DNA of 64,000 bases. Source: Marinobacter salsuginis. GTDB lineage: Bacteria; Pseudomonadota; Gammaproteobacteria; Pseudomonadales; Oleiphilaceae. A program made the translations under genes and the position numbers. This document shows, in pieces, positions 24,980 through 33,729 of this stretch. Below the pieces are notes generated by a model that saw only the letters and a program-made list of their open reading frames with translations, was not told the DNA's origin and ran no database searches. The stretch lies in contig NZ_BGZH01000001.1 of assembly GCF_009617755.1 (NCBI RefSeq), positions 1,798,001 to 1,862,000 of the forward strand. The letters run 5' to 3'. Within the stretch, counting starts at the first letter, position 1, and each line of letters begins with the position of its first letter.

Positions 24980-25792
24980 GTGCCAGAATTGCCAGAAGTA
25001 GAAACCACCCGTCGCGGCATTGCACCCTATTGCGAGGGCGAGACCATCACCCGGGTTACCGTGCGCAATGGCAGCCTGCGTTGGCCTGTTCCTGCCGATC
25101 TGGCAGAACGCCTGGAAGGCCAGCGCATAGAGAATGTTGATCGGCGTGCCAAATATTTGTTCCTTAATATGATGCAGGGCACGGTCATTGTTCACCTCGG
25201 CATGTCCGGCAGTCTGCGCATCATCACCGACAACACACCACCGCTGACCCATGATCATATCGATCTGGCGTTACAATCCGGGGTAATCCTGCGATTCAAT
25301 GATCCCCGAAGGTTTGGCTGCTGGCTCTGGGCCGACTCTGCCGAAGAGCACCCGCTGATAAGCCATCTCGGCCCCGAACCCCTGGCTCCCGAATTCAATG
25401 GTGCGCACCTGTTCCGCCTCTCCCGCGGCAAGAACACGCCAGTCAAGTCGTTCATCATGGATAATCAGGTCGTGGTTGGCGCAGGCAACATCTACGCCAA
25501 TGAAGCCCTGTTCAAATCCGGCATCCATCCCCGCAGAAAAGCAGGAAGAATCAGCCTCGACCGCTATCACAGGCTGGCCGAAGCTATCCGGGAAACGCTC
25601 AGTGCCGCTATCCTGATGGGCGGAACCACCCTGCGGGATTTTGTGAACAGTGATGGCAAGCCAGGCTACTTTGCCCAGTCGCTGCTGGTATACGGTCGTG
25701 GCGGCCAGCCCTGCAAGGAATGCGGAACTCCGCTGAAAGAAATCCGGATGAACAACCGCTCAACGGTTTACTGCCCCCGCTGCCAGCGCTGA
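24980..25792 (+). CDS. mutM: Formamidopyrimidine-DNA glycosylase (Fpg/MutM)
   Basis: MutM removes 8-oxoguanine and formamidopyrimidines and nicks the abasic site. The 270-residue protein starts with the catalytic proline and glutamate (PELPEVETT after Met removal), has the conserved Lys of the DRRAKY segment near residue 57, the helix-two-turn-helix [18 protein letters not shown] and the C-terminal four-cysteine zinc finger (CKEC...CPRC). The start codon is GTG at 24980; family alignment fixes it. It is monocistronic as far as visible. Confidence 0.96.
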   Translation: MPELPEVETTRRGIAPYCEGETITRVTVRNGSLRWPVPADLAERLEGQRIENVDRRAKYLFLNMMQGTVIVHLGMSGSLRIITDNTPPLTHDHIDLALQSGVILRFNDPRRFGCWLWADSAEEHPLISHLGPEPLAPEFNGAHLFRLSRGKNTPVKSFIMDNQVVVGAGNIYANEALFKSGIHPRRKAGRISLDRYHRLAEAIRETLSAAILMGGTTLRDFVNSDGKPGYFAQSLLVYGRGGQPCKECGTPLKEIRMNNRSTVYCPRCQR

Positions 25793-25975
25793 ATGCTTAC
25801 GAGATGGCACATTCAGCAACGAAAAATCGTTTGAAAATGCGCAAATATGATTCATAGTTAACAGAGGATTAACGCCCGATGTTTATAATGGGACGGTATT
25901 CACTTGATGCGATTCCGGCGCTGTCGTGTTGAAAGACAGTACCTATTAGGGGCAAAAAGCTCAGGAGACAGTACG

Positions 25976-26305
25976 ATGACCCGCAAGATTTCCCGCACTC
26001 TGGTGGCCACTGTGGCGGCCTGCCTGATGGCATTCTCTTCAATCGGACATGCCCAGGCCGTGGATGAAACCCCTTCAGCACTGGCCATGACCGGCGATGC
26101 CATTTTTGTTCGCCCGGCCCTGCTGGCAACCACCATTGTGGGTAGTGCTGTGTACCTCGTATCCCTGCCCTTCTCCCTACTGGGCGGCAACGCCGATGAA
26201 GCGGGTGAGGTTCTGGTGATGGGCCCCGCGAAGGCGACCTTCGTGCGCTGTCTTGGCTGCACCCGTACTGGCAAGAAGTCCGAGACCGTTCAAACCAGCA
26301 ACTGA
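25976..26305 (+). CDS. Small exported protein of unknown function
   Basis: I do not recognise a function. The 109-residue product starts at ATG 25976 (AGGAGACAGTACG upstream) with a basic Sec signal peptide (RKISRTLVATVAACLMAFSS) and likely cleavage after HAQA. The mature part of about 80 residues has a hydrophobic segment (LLATTIVGSAVYLVSLPFSLLGG) that could be a membrane helix, then KATFVRCLGCTR with two cysteines near the end. Similar short proteins are often listed as putative multidrug transporters in pseudomonads, without evidence. A TATAAT (25884-25889) with a poorly spaced TTAACA lies upstream, and a strong terminator follows at 26366. Confidence 0.7.
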   Translation: MTRKISRTLVATVAACLMAFSSIGHAQAVDETPSALAMTGDAIFVRPALLATTIVGSAVYLVSLPFSLLGGNADEAGEVLVMGPAKATFVRCLGCTRTGKKSETVQTSN

Positions 26306-26365
26306 TCCTGTTTCAACGGGCGCGACTCCGTATTATCACGGCTTGCCCCGACAAGCGAACTCCGG

Positions 26366-26400
26366 CAGCCTGAAGTAAATTCTTCAGGCTGTTTTGCTTT
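26366..26400 (+). terminator. Intrinsic terminator abutting the yrfG start codon
   Basis: CAGCCTGAAG (26366-26375) and CTTCAGGCTG (26382-26391) make a perfect 10-bp stem with a six-base loop, followed by TTTTGCTTT and then, without a gap, the yrfG ATG. The stem contains the only AGG upstream of yrfG. Confidence 0.85.
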
Positions 26401-27090
26401 ATGGTTGACTGGTCCTCTCTCGACACCGTGTTCCTGGATATGGACGGAACGCTGCTGGATCTGCATTTCGATAACCACTTCTGGCTCGAGCACCTGCCGG
26501 CCAGGTACGCCCAGCACTATGACCTTCATCCCCAGGAAGCGAAAGACAGACTGATCCCGATGATCATGGCCGAGCGCGGCTCACTGAACTGGTATTGCAC
26601 CGATTACTGGAGCGAGCGCCTGTCCCTGGACATTACCGGGCTGAAAGCAGAGGTGGGCGACCGGATCGGATACCGCCCTCACGTAACGGATTTTCTCGAT
26701 GCCCTGAGTCAATCCGGGCTTCACTCGGTGATTGTCACCAACTGTCACCCCGACCCTCTGGCCCTGAAGCTGAAACGAACCGGCCTGGACACACGGGTGG
26801 ATGCCATAGTCTCCAGCCATCAGCTAGGCAAGCCCAAGGAAGACCCATCATTCTGGCAGGATCTCCAGAAGGTAACGCCCTATGAGGCCGACAGCACCCT
26901 GATGGTCGACGACAGTTTCCCGGTATTGGAAAGTGCCCTGGCAGCCGGCATTGCCCAGTGCCTTGCGGTACTGGCGCCGGACAGTCAGCAGGAGGCCCGC
27001 CAACGGCACCCGGAAATCCCCTGCATCCATCACTTCGACGAAGTTCTCCCGGCCCTTCGCCAGCGGTCACCCCTGCCATCCGGCCGATGA
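26401..27090 (+). CDS. yrfG: HAD-family nucleotidase YrfG-like (GMP/IMP nucleotidase)
   Basis: This haloacid-dehalogenase-type phosphatase is the counterpart of E. coli YrfG, which dephosphorylates purine nucleoside monophosphates. The 229-residue protein has motif I DMDGTLLDL (nucleophile Asp), LNWYCTDYWSERLSLDI in the cap that matches E. coli YrfG closely, motif II VTNCHPD, the lysine of GKPKEDP and motif IV MVDDS. The start ATG directly follows an intrinsic terminator and has no ribosome-binding site; the upstream frame is closed by TGA at 26371. Order yrfG-hslR-hslO is as in E. coli, but hslR has its own promoter. Confidence 0.88.
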   Translation: MVDWSSLDTVFLDMDGTLLDLHFDNHFWLEHLPARYAQHYDLHPQEAKDRLIPMIMAERGSLNWYCTDYWSERLSLDITGLKAEVGDRIGYRPHVTDFLDALSQSGLHSVIVTNCHPDPLALKLKRTGLDTRVDAIVSSHQLGKPKEDPSFWQDLQKVTPYEADSTLMVDDSFPVLESALAAGIAQCLAVLAPDSQQEARQRHPEIPCIHHFDEVLPALRQRSPLPSGR

Positions 27091-27102
27091 CAGGGTTATA
27101 AT
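27073..27102 (+). promoter_or_regulatory. Probable promoter of hslR
   Basis: CTGCCA (27073-27078) and a perfect TATAAT (27097-27102) are separated by 18 nt, 30 nt before the hslR ATG; the -35 lies within the end of yrfG. No clear sigma-32 motif (CTTGAA-CCCCAT) is seen. Confidence 0.6.
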
Positions 27103-27131
27103 TGGCGTATAAGCCCATCAGGTGAGGAGAC

Positions 27132-27539
27132 ATGACGGCATCAACTGCTGACGAACAAAGGGTAAGACTGGATAAATGGCTCTGGGCTGCCCGCTTCTAC
27201 AAAACCCGCTCCCTGGCCAAGGAAGCGATCGAAGGAGGCAAGGTCCACTACAACAGCCAGCGCTGCAAACCCGGCAAGCTGGTGGAAGCCGGCGCGAAAC
27301 TCACGCTGCGTCTGGGTTGGCAGGAGAAGGTTGTTATTGTCGATGACATCAGCGACCGCCGCCGTGGCGCGCCCGAAGCCCAGAAGCTCTACCACGAGAC
27401 GGAAGAGAGCGCCAAGAAACGCGAAGAAATGGCCTGGCAACGAAAAACTATGCAGGCAGCGCAACTCCCTCCGGCCAGACGCCCTTCAAAGAAAGACCGA
27501 AGGGATATCCAGCGCTTCCGCGAACAGAACGGCCTCTGA
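27132..27539 (+). CDS. hslR: Ribosome-associated heat-shock protein Hsp15 (HslR)
   Basis: Hsp15 binds stalled 50S subunits that carry peptidyl-tRNA and helps to recycle them. The 135-residue protein consists of an S4 RNA-binding domain (RLDKWLWAARFYKTRSLAKEAIEGGKVHYNSQR) and a basic, Arg/Lys-rich C-terminal helix (RRPSKKDRRDIQRF) that contacts rRNA; both are typical. The ATG at 27132 follows GAGGAGAC. It precedes hslO by 68 nt in the same direction, as in enteric bacteria. Confidence 0.94.
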   Translation: MTASTADEQRVRLDKWLWAARFYKTRSLAKEAIEGGKVHYNSQRCKPGKLVEAGAKLTLRLGWQEKVVIVDDISDRRRGAPEAQKLYHETEESAKKREEMAWQRKTMQAAQLPPARRPSKKDRRDIQRFREQNGL

Positions 27540-27607
27540 ACACTTTTTAACACCCCCGCCCTCAGTCAACTTGCAACGACCGGCATTCAGCATTCAGGAG
27601 AGACAAC

Positions 27608-28462
27608 ATGGCATCCCGCGACCAGTTCCAGCGCTTTATTTTTGAACACAGCCAGGTGCGGGGAGCCTGGGTGCGGCTGGCCGACAGCTACCAGGAAATC
27701 GGCAGCCAGGCGCCCTATCCGGACACGGTCCGCGAGCTCCTCGGCGAAGCCCTGGTGGCGAGCATCCTAATGAGCAGCACCCTGAAATTTGAGGGCACGC
27801 TGTCCGTTCAGGCGCAGGGAGAAGGCCCGTTACGCACTCTGATGGCAGAATGCAGCCACGACCGGCACATCCGTGGTCTGGCCCGTTTTGACGAGCACGC
27901 CGTCAGCGAAGACAGTTTTCATAATCTGCTCGGTGAAGGCCGGATGGCCATTACCATTACGCCGAACCGGGGTAATCGCTACCAGGGCGTCGTGCCCCGG
28001 GATCAAGAGACACTTGGCGGCTGCCTGGAGGAATACTTCGAACGCTCGGAACAGATTCCCACCAGCCTGTTCCTTTTTGCCGATGAAAACGGCGCCGCTG
28101 GCCTGATGCTCCAGCGCCTGCCGGGCGCCTCCGAGGAAGACGAAGATCTCTGGGATCGGGTTAACCACCTGGCGCGGACCGTGGAAGCCGCCGAGTTGCT
28201 GGAACTGGATAGTGAAACCCTGCTCCATCGACTGTTTCACGAGGAAACCGTTCGATTGTTCGACGCCGAACCGGTCGCCTTCCGCTGCAGCTGCTCAAGG
28301 GAGCGCACCCTCGGCGCCCTGGAGGCCATTGGCCGCGAAGAATGCTACAGCATTCTGGAAGAACAGGGATCCATCGAGATGGACTGCCAGTTTTGCCACG
28401 CTCACTATCGCTTCGATAGAAATGATATTGATCATCTTTTCACCGGTCATACGCTACACTAG
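27608..28462 (+). CDS. hslO: Redox-regulated chaperone Hsp33
   Basis: Hsp33 is a holdase switched on by oxidation together with unfolding. The 284-residue protein has the N-terminal chaperone domain (starting RDQFQRFIFEHSQVRGAWVRL with the GPLRTLMAEC segment) and the C-terminal redox switch: CSC near residue 229 and CQFC near 262 bind zinc in the reduced state. All four switch cysteines are present. GGAGAGACAAC precedes the ATG. pckA follows in the same orientation after 172 nt with its own promoter-like sequence. Confidence 0.95.
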   Translation: MASRDQFQRFIFEHSQVRGAWVRLADSYQEIGSQAPYPDTVRELLGEALVASILMSSTLKFEGTLSVQAQGEGPLRTLMAECSHDRHIRGLARFDEHAVSEDSFHNLLGEGRMAITITPNRGNRYQGVVPRDQETLGGCLEEYFERSEQIPTSLFLFADENGAAGLMLQRLPGASEEDEDLWDRVNHLARTVEAAELLELDSETLLHRLFHEETVRLFDAEPVAFRCSCSRERTLGALEAIGREECYSILEEQGSIEMDCQFCHAHYRFDRNDIDHLFTGHTLH

Positions 28463-28534
28463 AAGCACGTTCGATTGGCCGGGAAACCGCTGATAGCAAG
28501 GGGTTCAGGGCAGTCGTTTTTTACCGGCGTCTCT

Positions 28535-28543
28535 GGCATAATA
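28535..28543 (+). promoter_or_regulatory. Possible extended -10 promoter of pckA
   Basis: TGGCATAAT (28535-28543) is a good extended -10 element (TGn then CATAAT) 92 nt before the pckA start; no convincing -35 is seen, which extended -10 promoters do not require. Confidence 0.45.
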
Positions 28544-28634
28544 GCGCGCCTGAATTGACCCGATTGCTCAGATTTCCGTCAATTTTGGGGGGCGGCCTGA
28601 GCAATCACTAAGACATCCCGAGGGCGAGGTCGAA

Positions 28635-30170
28635 GTGAGCAGCACTTATAATGATCTGAGTACAGCACGACTGGTTGAGGTTGCACTGGCACGTGAAGAA
28701 GGCCAGCTGGCATCCAACGGTTCCCTGGTTGTAAAGACCGGTGACCGTACAGGCCGGTCTCCCATGGACCGCTATATTGTCGAGGAGCCCAGCACCTCGG
28801 ACGATATCCACTGGGGTCCGATCAACCGTCCTTTCGACGCCGAAAAGTTCGACGCCCTCTGGGACCGTGTTGAAGCCTACATCGCCGAAAAAGACCAGTT
28901 CGTGTCTCACGTTCATGTCGGCTCCGACCCCGAGCACTACCTGCCGGTCAAAATGACCACCGAGACCGCGTGGCAGAACCTGTTCGGCCGCAACCTGTTT
29001 ATCCGACCGGAAAGCTATAACCCGGCCGACAAGCAGGAGTGGCAGATCCTGAACGCCGCCAACTTCGAGTGCGTGCCCGAGCGCGACGGCACCAACAGCA
29101 ATGGCTGCGTGATGATCAACTTTGCCAAGCGCAAGGTTCTGCTGGCCGGCATGCACTACGCCGGTGAAATGAAGAAGGCCATGTTCTCGGTGCAGAACTT
29201 CCTGCTGCCAGAGAAGGACGTGCTGCCCATGCACTGTTCCGCGAACGTGGGTGAAGACGGCGAGACCTGCCTGTTCTTCGGTCTTTCCGGCACCGGCAAG
29301 ACCACTCTCTCTGCCGATCCGCACCGCTACCTGATCGGCGATGACGAGCACGGCTGGGGCCCGGGCACCGTGTTCAACGTCGAGGGCGGTTGCTACGCCA
29401 AGTGCATCGACCTGTCCCGCAAGAACGAGCCGATCATCTGGGATGCCATCCGTTTTGGCGCCATTGTCGAAAACGTGGTGATCGACCCGGAAACCCGCGA
29501 GCCAGATTACACCGATGTATCGCTGACCGAAAACTCCCGTTGCGCCTACCCGCTGGACCACGTTGAAAAGCGCGTGCTCGAGAACCGTGCCGGAGAGCCC
29601 TCTCACATCGTATTCCTGACCTGCGACATGACTGGCGTGCTGCCACCTGTGTCCATCCTCAGCCGCGAAGGTGCCGCTTATCACTTCCTGAGTGGCTACA
29701 CCGCACTGGTTGGCTCCACCGAGATGGGGTCTTCCTCGAAGCTGAAGTCCACCTTCTCCACCTGCTTTGGTGCGCCCTTTTTCCCGCGCCCGGCCGGCGT
29801 TTACGCCGAGCTTCTGATGAAGCGCATGGACGAGTTTGGCAGCAAGGTCTTTTTGGTGAACACTGGCTGGACCGGTGGTCCTTACGGCGAAGGACAGCGT
29901 TTCAGCATTCCGACCACCCGCGCCATCATCGCCGCGATCCAGAACGGTGACCTGGACGATGTCGAAACCGAGCACCTGCCAACCCTGAACCTGGATGTGC
30001 CCAAGCATGTGCCAGGCGTGGATACCGAGCTGCTGAACCCGCGCAACACCTGGGTGAGCCCGGACTACTACGATGGCAAGGCCCAGGAACTGATCGCGCA
30101 GTTCGTCGAAAACTTCAAGAAGTTCGACGTGGCGGATTCCATCGTCGAGGCCGGCCCGAAGCTGAGCTAA
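28635..30170 (+). CDS. pckA: ATP-dependent phosphoenolpyruvate carboxykinase
   Basis: PckA converts oxaloacetate and ATP to phosphoenolpyruvate, ADP and CO2, the first step of gluconeogenesis on organic acids or fatty acids. The 511-residue product has the [13 protein letters not shown] substrate-binding segment, the PEPCK P-loop [14 protein letters not shown] (about 216-229), the metal-binding Lys/His/Asp set ([23 protein letters not shown]) and the adenine-binding FSIPTTRA. At 511 residues it is shorter than the 540-residue E. coli enzyme, mainly at the N-terminus. The start is GTG (28635) after GAGGTCGAA. A strong terminator follows. Confidence 0.96.
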   Translation: MSSTYNDLSTARLVEVALAREEGQLASNGSLVVKTGDRTGRSPMDRYIVEEPSTSDDIHWGPINRPFDAEKFDALWDRVEAYIAEKDQFVSHVHVGSDPEHYLPVKMTTETAWQNLFGRNLFIRPESYNPADKQEWQILNAANFECVPERDGTNSNGCVMINFAKRKVLLAGMHYAGEMKKAMFSVQNFLLPEKDVLPMHCSANVGEDGETCLFFGLSGTGKTTLSADPHRYLIGDDEHGWGPGTVFNVEGGCYAKCIDLSRKNEPIIWDAIRFGAIVENVVIDPETREPDYTDVSLTENSRCAYPLDHVEKRVLENRAGEPSHIVFLTCDMTGVLPPVSILSREGAAYHFLSGYTALVGSTEMGSSSKLKSTFSTCFGAPFFPRPAGVYAELLMKRMDEFGSKVFLVNTGWTGGPYGEGQRFSIPTTRAIIAAIQNGDLDDVETEHLPTLNLDVPKHVPGVDTELLNPRNTWVSPDYYDGKAQELIAQFVENFKKFDVADSIVEAGPKLS

Positions 30171-30186
30171 GTCGATTCCTGAACGT

Positions 30187-30221
30187 AAAAAAGCGCCCTG
30201 CGAAAGCACGGCGCTTTTTTT
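30187..30221 (+). terminator. Rho-independent terminator after pckA
   Basis: AAAAAAGCGCC (30187-30197) pairs with GGCGCTTTTTT (30210-30220); the loop is closed further by TGC-GAAA-GCA. A T-run follows immediately. The symmetrical A/T flanks could allow termination on both strands. Confidence 0.92.
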
Positions 30222-30256
30222 GTATGATGGGGCAACACATTCAAGGAAACGGCTTC

Positions 30257-30535
30257 ATGAAACAGCGTCTGCGCCAGCTCTTCTCGTTTATTCTCAAACC
30301 ACTGGAATCCGGACAGGTTGGGCCCAGCTACAAGGAATCACACCGCACCGTGCTTAACGTGGTGGGCGCTCTGTTCCTCGTTCTGTCGACGGTGTCAGCA
30401 ACCGCGCTGGTTTACACCGGTAAGCTGGGTGCCCTGATTCCGGTGCTTGTTTTCTTCGGGATTGGTGGTGTTTCGTTGATCGTTGGAACCCTGGGATCCG
30501 ATGCCGCGGTTTCAAAAATGTGGGGCAATCGGTGA
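30257..30535 (+). CDS. Small inner-membrane protein of unknown function
   Basis: Starting at ATG 30257 (AAGGAAACGG upstream), the 92-residue product has a basic N-terminus (KQRLRQLFSF), two hydrophobic segments (about 37-57, NVVGALFLVLSTVSATALVY, and 62-80, LIPVLVFFGIGGVSLIVG) and a short polar tail. I do not recognise a family. It lies between pckA and the multi-span membrane protein, in the same direction, 46 nt ahead of the latter, so the two may be co-expressed. The upstream in-frame ATGs at 30224 and 30227 are less likely starts. Confidence 0.65.
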   Translation: MKQRLRQLFSFILKPLESGQVGPSYKESHRTVLNVVGALFLVLSTVSATALVYTGKLGALIPVLVFFGIGGVSLIVGTLGSDAAVSKMWGNR

Positions 30536-30581
30536 TCTGAACTGCTTCCGACAAAAAGAATGTTTCGAGGGGGAAACTCTC

Positions 30582-31616
30582 ATGGAGCTGAAGCGCAGTC
30601 TTCTCGATCAAGCCGCAAGCAAGCAGATCATCACGGACGAACAGGCTGAGCGGCTCTGGACGTTCTTATCGGAACAGCAGCAACAAACCCCTTCTTTCCG
30701 CTTCACCCACATCCTCTATTACTTCGGCGGCCTGATTGCAATCGGGGCCATGAGCCTGTTCATGACCCTCTCATGGGAAAGCCTTGGCGGATGGGGTCTG
30801 CTACTGATTGCCCTGGTCTACGCCGGTGCCGGCCTGTGGCTCACCGAGTTTTTTCTGAAGCGGCTGGACCAGAAGATTCCTGCAGGAATCACTGCAACGT
30901 TTGTCGTCGTCCTCACTCCCCTCGCCGTTTTCGGGTTTCAGGCCGGCATGGGCTGGTGGTCGGGCGGCCATGAATACCGGGACTACCACCGCTACATCGA
31001 CTGGAGCTGGTTATTCATGGAACTGGCAACTCTGGCTTCAGGCGCAGTCATGCTCTGGCGCTACCGGTTGCCCTTTCTGGTCATGCCGGTGGCCGTCACG
31101 TTCTGGTACATGAGTATGGATCTGGCTCCCTTCCTGTTTGGCGCGGAGTACGTTTCCTGGGAACTCAGGAAATGGGTTTCGCTGTGGTTCGGTCTTCTGA
31201 TAGTCCTGCTGGCTTTCTGGGTGGATATCCGAAACCAGAGCACCCGCGATTTTGCGTTCTGGTTATACATTTTTGGTGTCACGGCGTTCTGGAGCGGACT
31301 TTCCCTGATGGAGTCTGAGAGTGAATGGAGCAAGCTGTTCTACTGCCTGATAAATCTGGTGATGATCATGGCCGGCGCCATTCTGGGCCGGCGGGTATTC
31401 GTTGTGTTCGGCGGGCTGGGCGTCGCGGGTTACCTTGGCCATCTTGCTTATGAGGTCTTCGAGGACAGCCTTCTGTTCCCAATCGCGCTTACGTTGATCG
31501 GGCTCGCGATCGTGTGGCTGGGTATTCTTTGGCAGCGGCACGAGCAGCGGGTTTCAGAACGGTTACGAAGCCTATTGCCCGCACCGCTCAGGGAACTGAT
31601 CGCGCGCCGCCATTAG
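30582..31616 (+). CDS. Multi-span membrane protein (DUF2157-like)
   Basis: From ATG 30582 (GAGGGGGAAAC upstream) the 344-residue protein begins with a soluble helical segment (about 1-40) that contains GlnAla-rich ITDEQAERLWTFL, the pattern of DUF2157 N-termini, followed by about nine or ten hydrophobic helices in pairs. Between helices 4 and 5 is a polar, Tyr/His-rich stretch (GGHEYRDYHRYID) that may face the periplasm. The C-terminus is basic (RLRSLLPAPLRELIARRH). No catalytic motif is visible, so function is unknown. A shared hairpin overlaps its stop codon. Confidence 0.7.
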   Translation: MELKRSLLDQAASKQIITDEQAERLWTFLSEQQQQTPSFRFTHILYYFGGLIAIGAMSLFMTLSWESLGGWGLLLIALVYAGAGLWLTEFFLKRLDQKIPAGITATFVVVLTPLAVFGFQAGMGWWSGGHEYRDYHRYIDWSWLFMELATLASGAVMLWRYRLPFLVMPVAVTFWYMSMDLAPFLFGAEYVSWELRKWVSLWFGLLIVLLAFWVDIRNQSTRDFAFWLYIFGVTAFWSGLSLMESESEWSKLFYCLINLVMIMAGAILGRRVFVVFGGLGVAGYLGHLAYEVFEDSLLFPIALTLIGLAIVWLGILWQRHEQRVSERLRSLLPAPLRELIARRH

Positions 31617-31645
31617 TCTGAGGGATTTCACCAAAAACCTCAGAC
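31616..31645. terminator. Bidirectional hairpin shared by two convergent genes
   Basis: GTCTGAGG (31616-31623) pairs perfectly with CCTCAGAC (31638-31645). The loop contains TTT and AAA blocks that extend the stem. It overlaps the last base of the TAG of the upstream gene and the stop codon of the TRAP permease gene on the other strand, leaving little room for anything else. Confidence 0.6.
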
Positions 31646-33703
31646 GTAAAACATCAGGGGCACAAAGGCCACCAGCAACAGCGAGATCCCCATGGCAATC
31701 AGCGGCATGATGATACGCTCGTGGCGCTGATAAAAGGTCCCCGTTTCCTGTTGCGCCGCCAGCACCTCTGCTTCTCCGACCACCTGGCGCGTAAGCAGGT
31801 GGTTCAGGGCGACCGGCGGACTCAGGTAGCCCAGCTCGAAGGCCACCAGGGTCACCATCCAGAAATGGATTGGATGAATGCCGCTGGAGTAGGCGATCGT
31901 GGCAACGGTAGCGGTCACCAGGATTACCGCACCGAAGGCGTCCATGATCATGCCGAGGATTACCAGTATCACAACCATCAGCAGCATCGCCGACCAGGCA
32001 CTGTCAAACGACTGCGGGAAGGCCTCCATCAGGTGCGCCCGTTCAATCACCCCACCGATGCTGACCGACAGACCAAGCAACAGCAGTAACGCGCCAATTT
32101 CCGCCGTGGTGTCGTTGGTGGCGCCACGGAGGCTTCTCTCCAGTCCCTGGTGGTTGATCTCCCCTGAGGCTTTGCCTTTGCGGTTTTTCAGACTCACATG
32201 TTCGTAGACAAGGATGGCCAGCATGATCACGGGCAGCAGCCTGGGCGCCGAGAATTCATCCATGCTCACGTCCAGTGCCAGTCGGTAGAACAACACCACG
32301 GCAGCAATCACCAGGACATAGGGAATCAAAGGCCTGAGAGCCTGTATCATGGCCGGGAGGGCCTCGGCAGAGGGCGCCAGGTTGAACTGGCTCTGGCGAT
32401 TCACACTCAGGGCCACAATCGCAAACATGGTGGCCGTCAGCACAAACACCCAGATCCCCCAGCCGAATAGTTCGTCGGTGGTGACTTCCCGGTTCAGGTA
32501 GGCGATGACCACCACCAGCAGACAGGGGCGCAACACCACGCCCAAAGAGCCGGACATAGCGGTGGCTGCCAGAGCCAGATGCCGTCGGGCACCGGCCGCG
32601 CGCAGCTCGCTGTAGATAACCGCGCCCGCCGCGATCACAAAGATGCCGGACGCACCGGTGTAGGCCGTGGGCACAGCGGCAACCAGAACCGCCACAACCG
32701 CCAGCATCTCCGGCGGCATGCGCCAGGGCCGGAAGACATTGAACACCAGGGTGGCAAGACGGGTCTGCTTCAGCATCATGCCCACCCAGACGTACAGGCC
32801 GACATTCAGGAACATGTCGGACAGTTCCATCATCTTGCCGAGATAGATACCAATCCCGGAGGCGTGTCCAATCAGAGCGAAATAGGTGCCAGAGATCAGG
32901 CACATCACGGTATACAGGGGAACAGCCAGGAAAGCCTTGTTCAGGCTGCCGCCCTCCTGAAGGTCATCGGGAACCCGGAACAGCCGGTACAGGCTGGCCA
33001 GGGTCAGGCAGGCGAAACCGATAATCCAGAAATTGTGCAGCAACAGCTCTTCCGATGAGACCGCCGTGTCCGAGCCAAGGCTGGATTGTCGGAAGATCGC
33101 ACTCGAACCCAGCAACATGGCGTTGGCAATGGTTTGCAGGGTATGAGAGACGGTGTAATCCAGCCGTGTCTCCATGGCGCGCATGGCGATATGATGCCGG
33201 GTCAGGGTGGCTGTTACCGCACACAACATGACCAGGATGACCAGAATGAAGCGCTGGGACTCCAGACCGAAGGCAATCAGGTCGGCAATAAAGAGTTCAA
33301 CGGCCCGATAGGCTTTCACTCCCGGTGTCAGTTGGTCCCTGAGGTTCTCAAAATTCCGGTGGGCTTCACGGCAATCCGCAACCGCCCGTTCGATGGCGAT
33401 TCGGACATCGTCCGGATCTTTCTCCTCGGCCCCCAGCAACGCTGCCATGGGGTCGTCCACGGAATCATCGGCGGCCATTTCGGCCGCGACCGCTGCCTCA
33501 ATATCACGGTTTGGGTCACAGGTCGGTTGAACCGGGTCCATCCGCAACTTGTAGTAGCCACTCCAGAGCTGCTCGCCTCCGCGCAACATCTGGTTATGGA
33601 TATCACTGCTTGTGGAGAAGATGACCACCGCAAGCAACAGCAGACAGGCCGGTAGCGATGAAAACCACTCCAGCCCGCTCCGATGAAAACCGCCCTTCGA
33701 CAT
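31640..33703 (-). CDS. TRAP transporter fused permease (DctQM-like)
   Basis: Large permeases of TRAP systems move organic acids or similar solutes with sodium, fed by a periplasmic binding protein. The 687-residue product is a fusion: the first part (about 1-240) has a membrane helix, an acidic external segment of about 85 residues with two cysteines (AAEMAADDSVDDPMAALLGAEE region), then DctQ-type helices; from about 250 on it has the DctM pattern with some 12 helices, including GASGIFVIAAGAVIYSELRAAG and GMIMDAFGAVILVTATVATIAY. The last helix precedes FVPLMFYV. It is 26 nt from the TatT-like lipoprotein gene. The substrate cannot be told. Confidence 0.82.
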   Translation of the reverse strand: MSKGGFHRSGLEWFSSLPACLLLLAVVIFSTSSDIHNQMLRGGEQLWSGYYKLRMDPVQPTCDPNRDIEAAVAAEMAADDSVDDPMAALLGAEEKDPDDVRIAIERAVADCREAHRNFENLRDQLTPGVKAYRAVELFIADLIAFGLESQRFILVILVMLCAVTATLTRHHIAMRAMETRLDYTVSHTLQTIANAMLLGSSAIFRQSSLGSDTAVSSEELLLHNFWIIGFACLTLASLYRLFRVPDDLQEGGSLNKAFLAVPLYTVMCLISGTYFALIGHASGIGIYLGKMMELSDMFLNVGLYVWVGMMLKQTRLATLVFNVFRPWRMPPEMLAVVAVLVAAVPTAYTGASGIFVIAAGAVIYSELRAAGARRHLALAATAMSGSLGVVLRPCLLVVVIAYLNREVTTDELFGWGIWVFVLTATMFAIVALSVNRQSQFNLAPSAEALPAMIQALRPLIPYVLVIAAVVLFYRLALDVSMDEFSAPRLLPVIMLAILVYEHVSLKNRKGKASGEINHQGLERSLRGATNDTTAEIGALLLLLGLSVSIGGVIERAHLMEAFPQSFDSAWSAMLLMVVILVILGMIMDAFGAVILVTATVATIAYSSGIHPIHFWMVTLVAFELGYLSPPVALNHLLTRQVVGEAEVLAAQQETGTFYQRHERIIMPLIAMGISLLLVAFVPLMFYV

Positions 33704-33729
33704 AACTGATTACTCTGGGTAGGAAGTGA

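Noticed and set aside
28608..30209. A 533-codon open frame on the minus strand across pckA
   Set aside because: It is the antisense shadow of pckA; its protein shows no domain, and the plus-strand frame has all PEPCK motifs.
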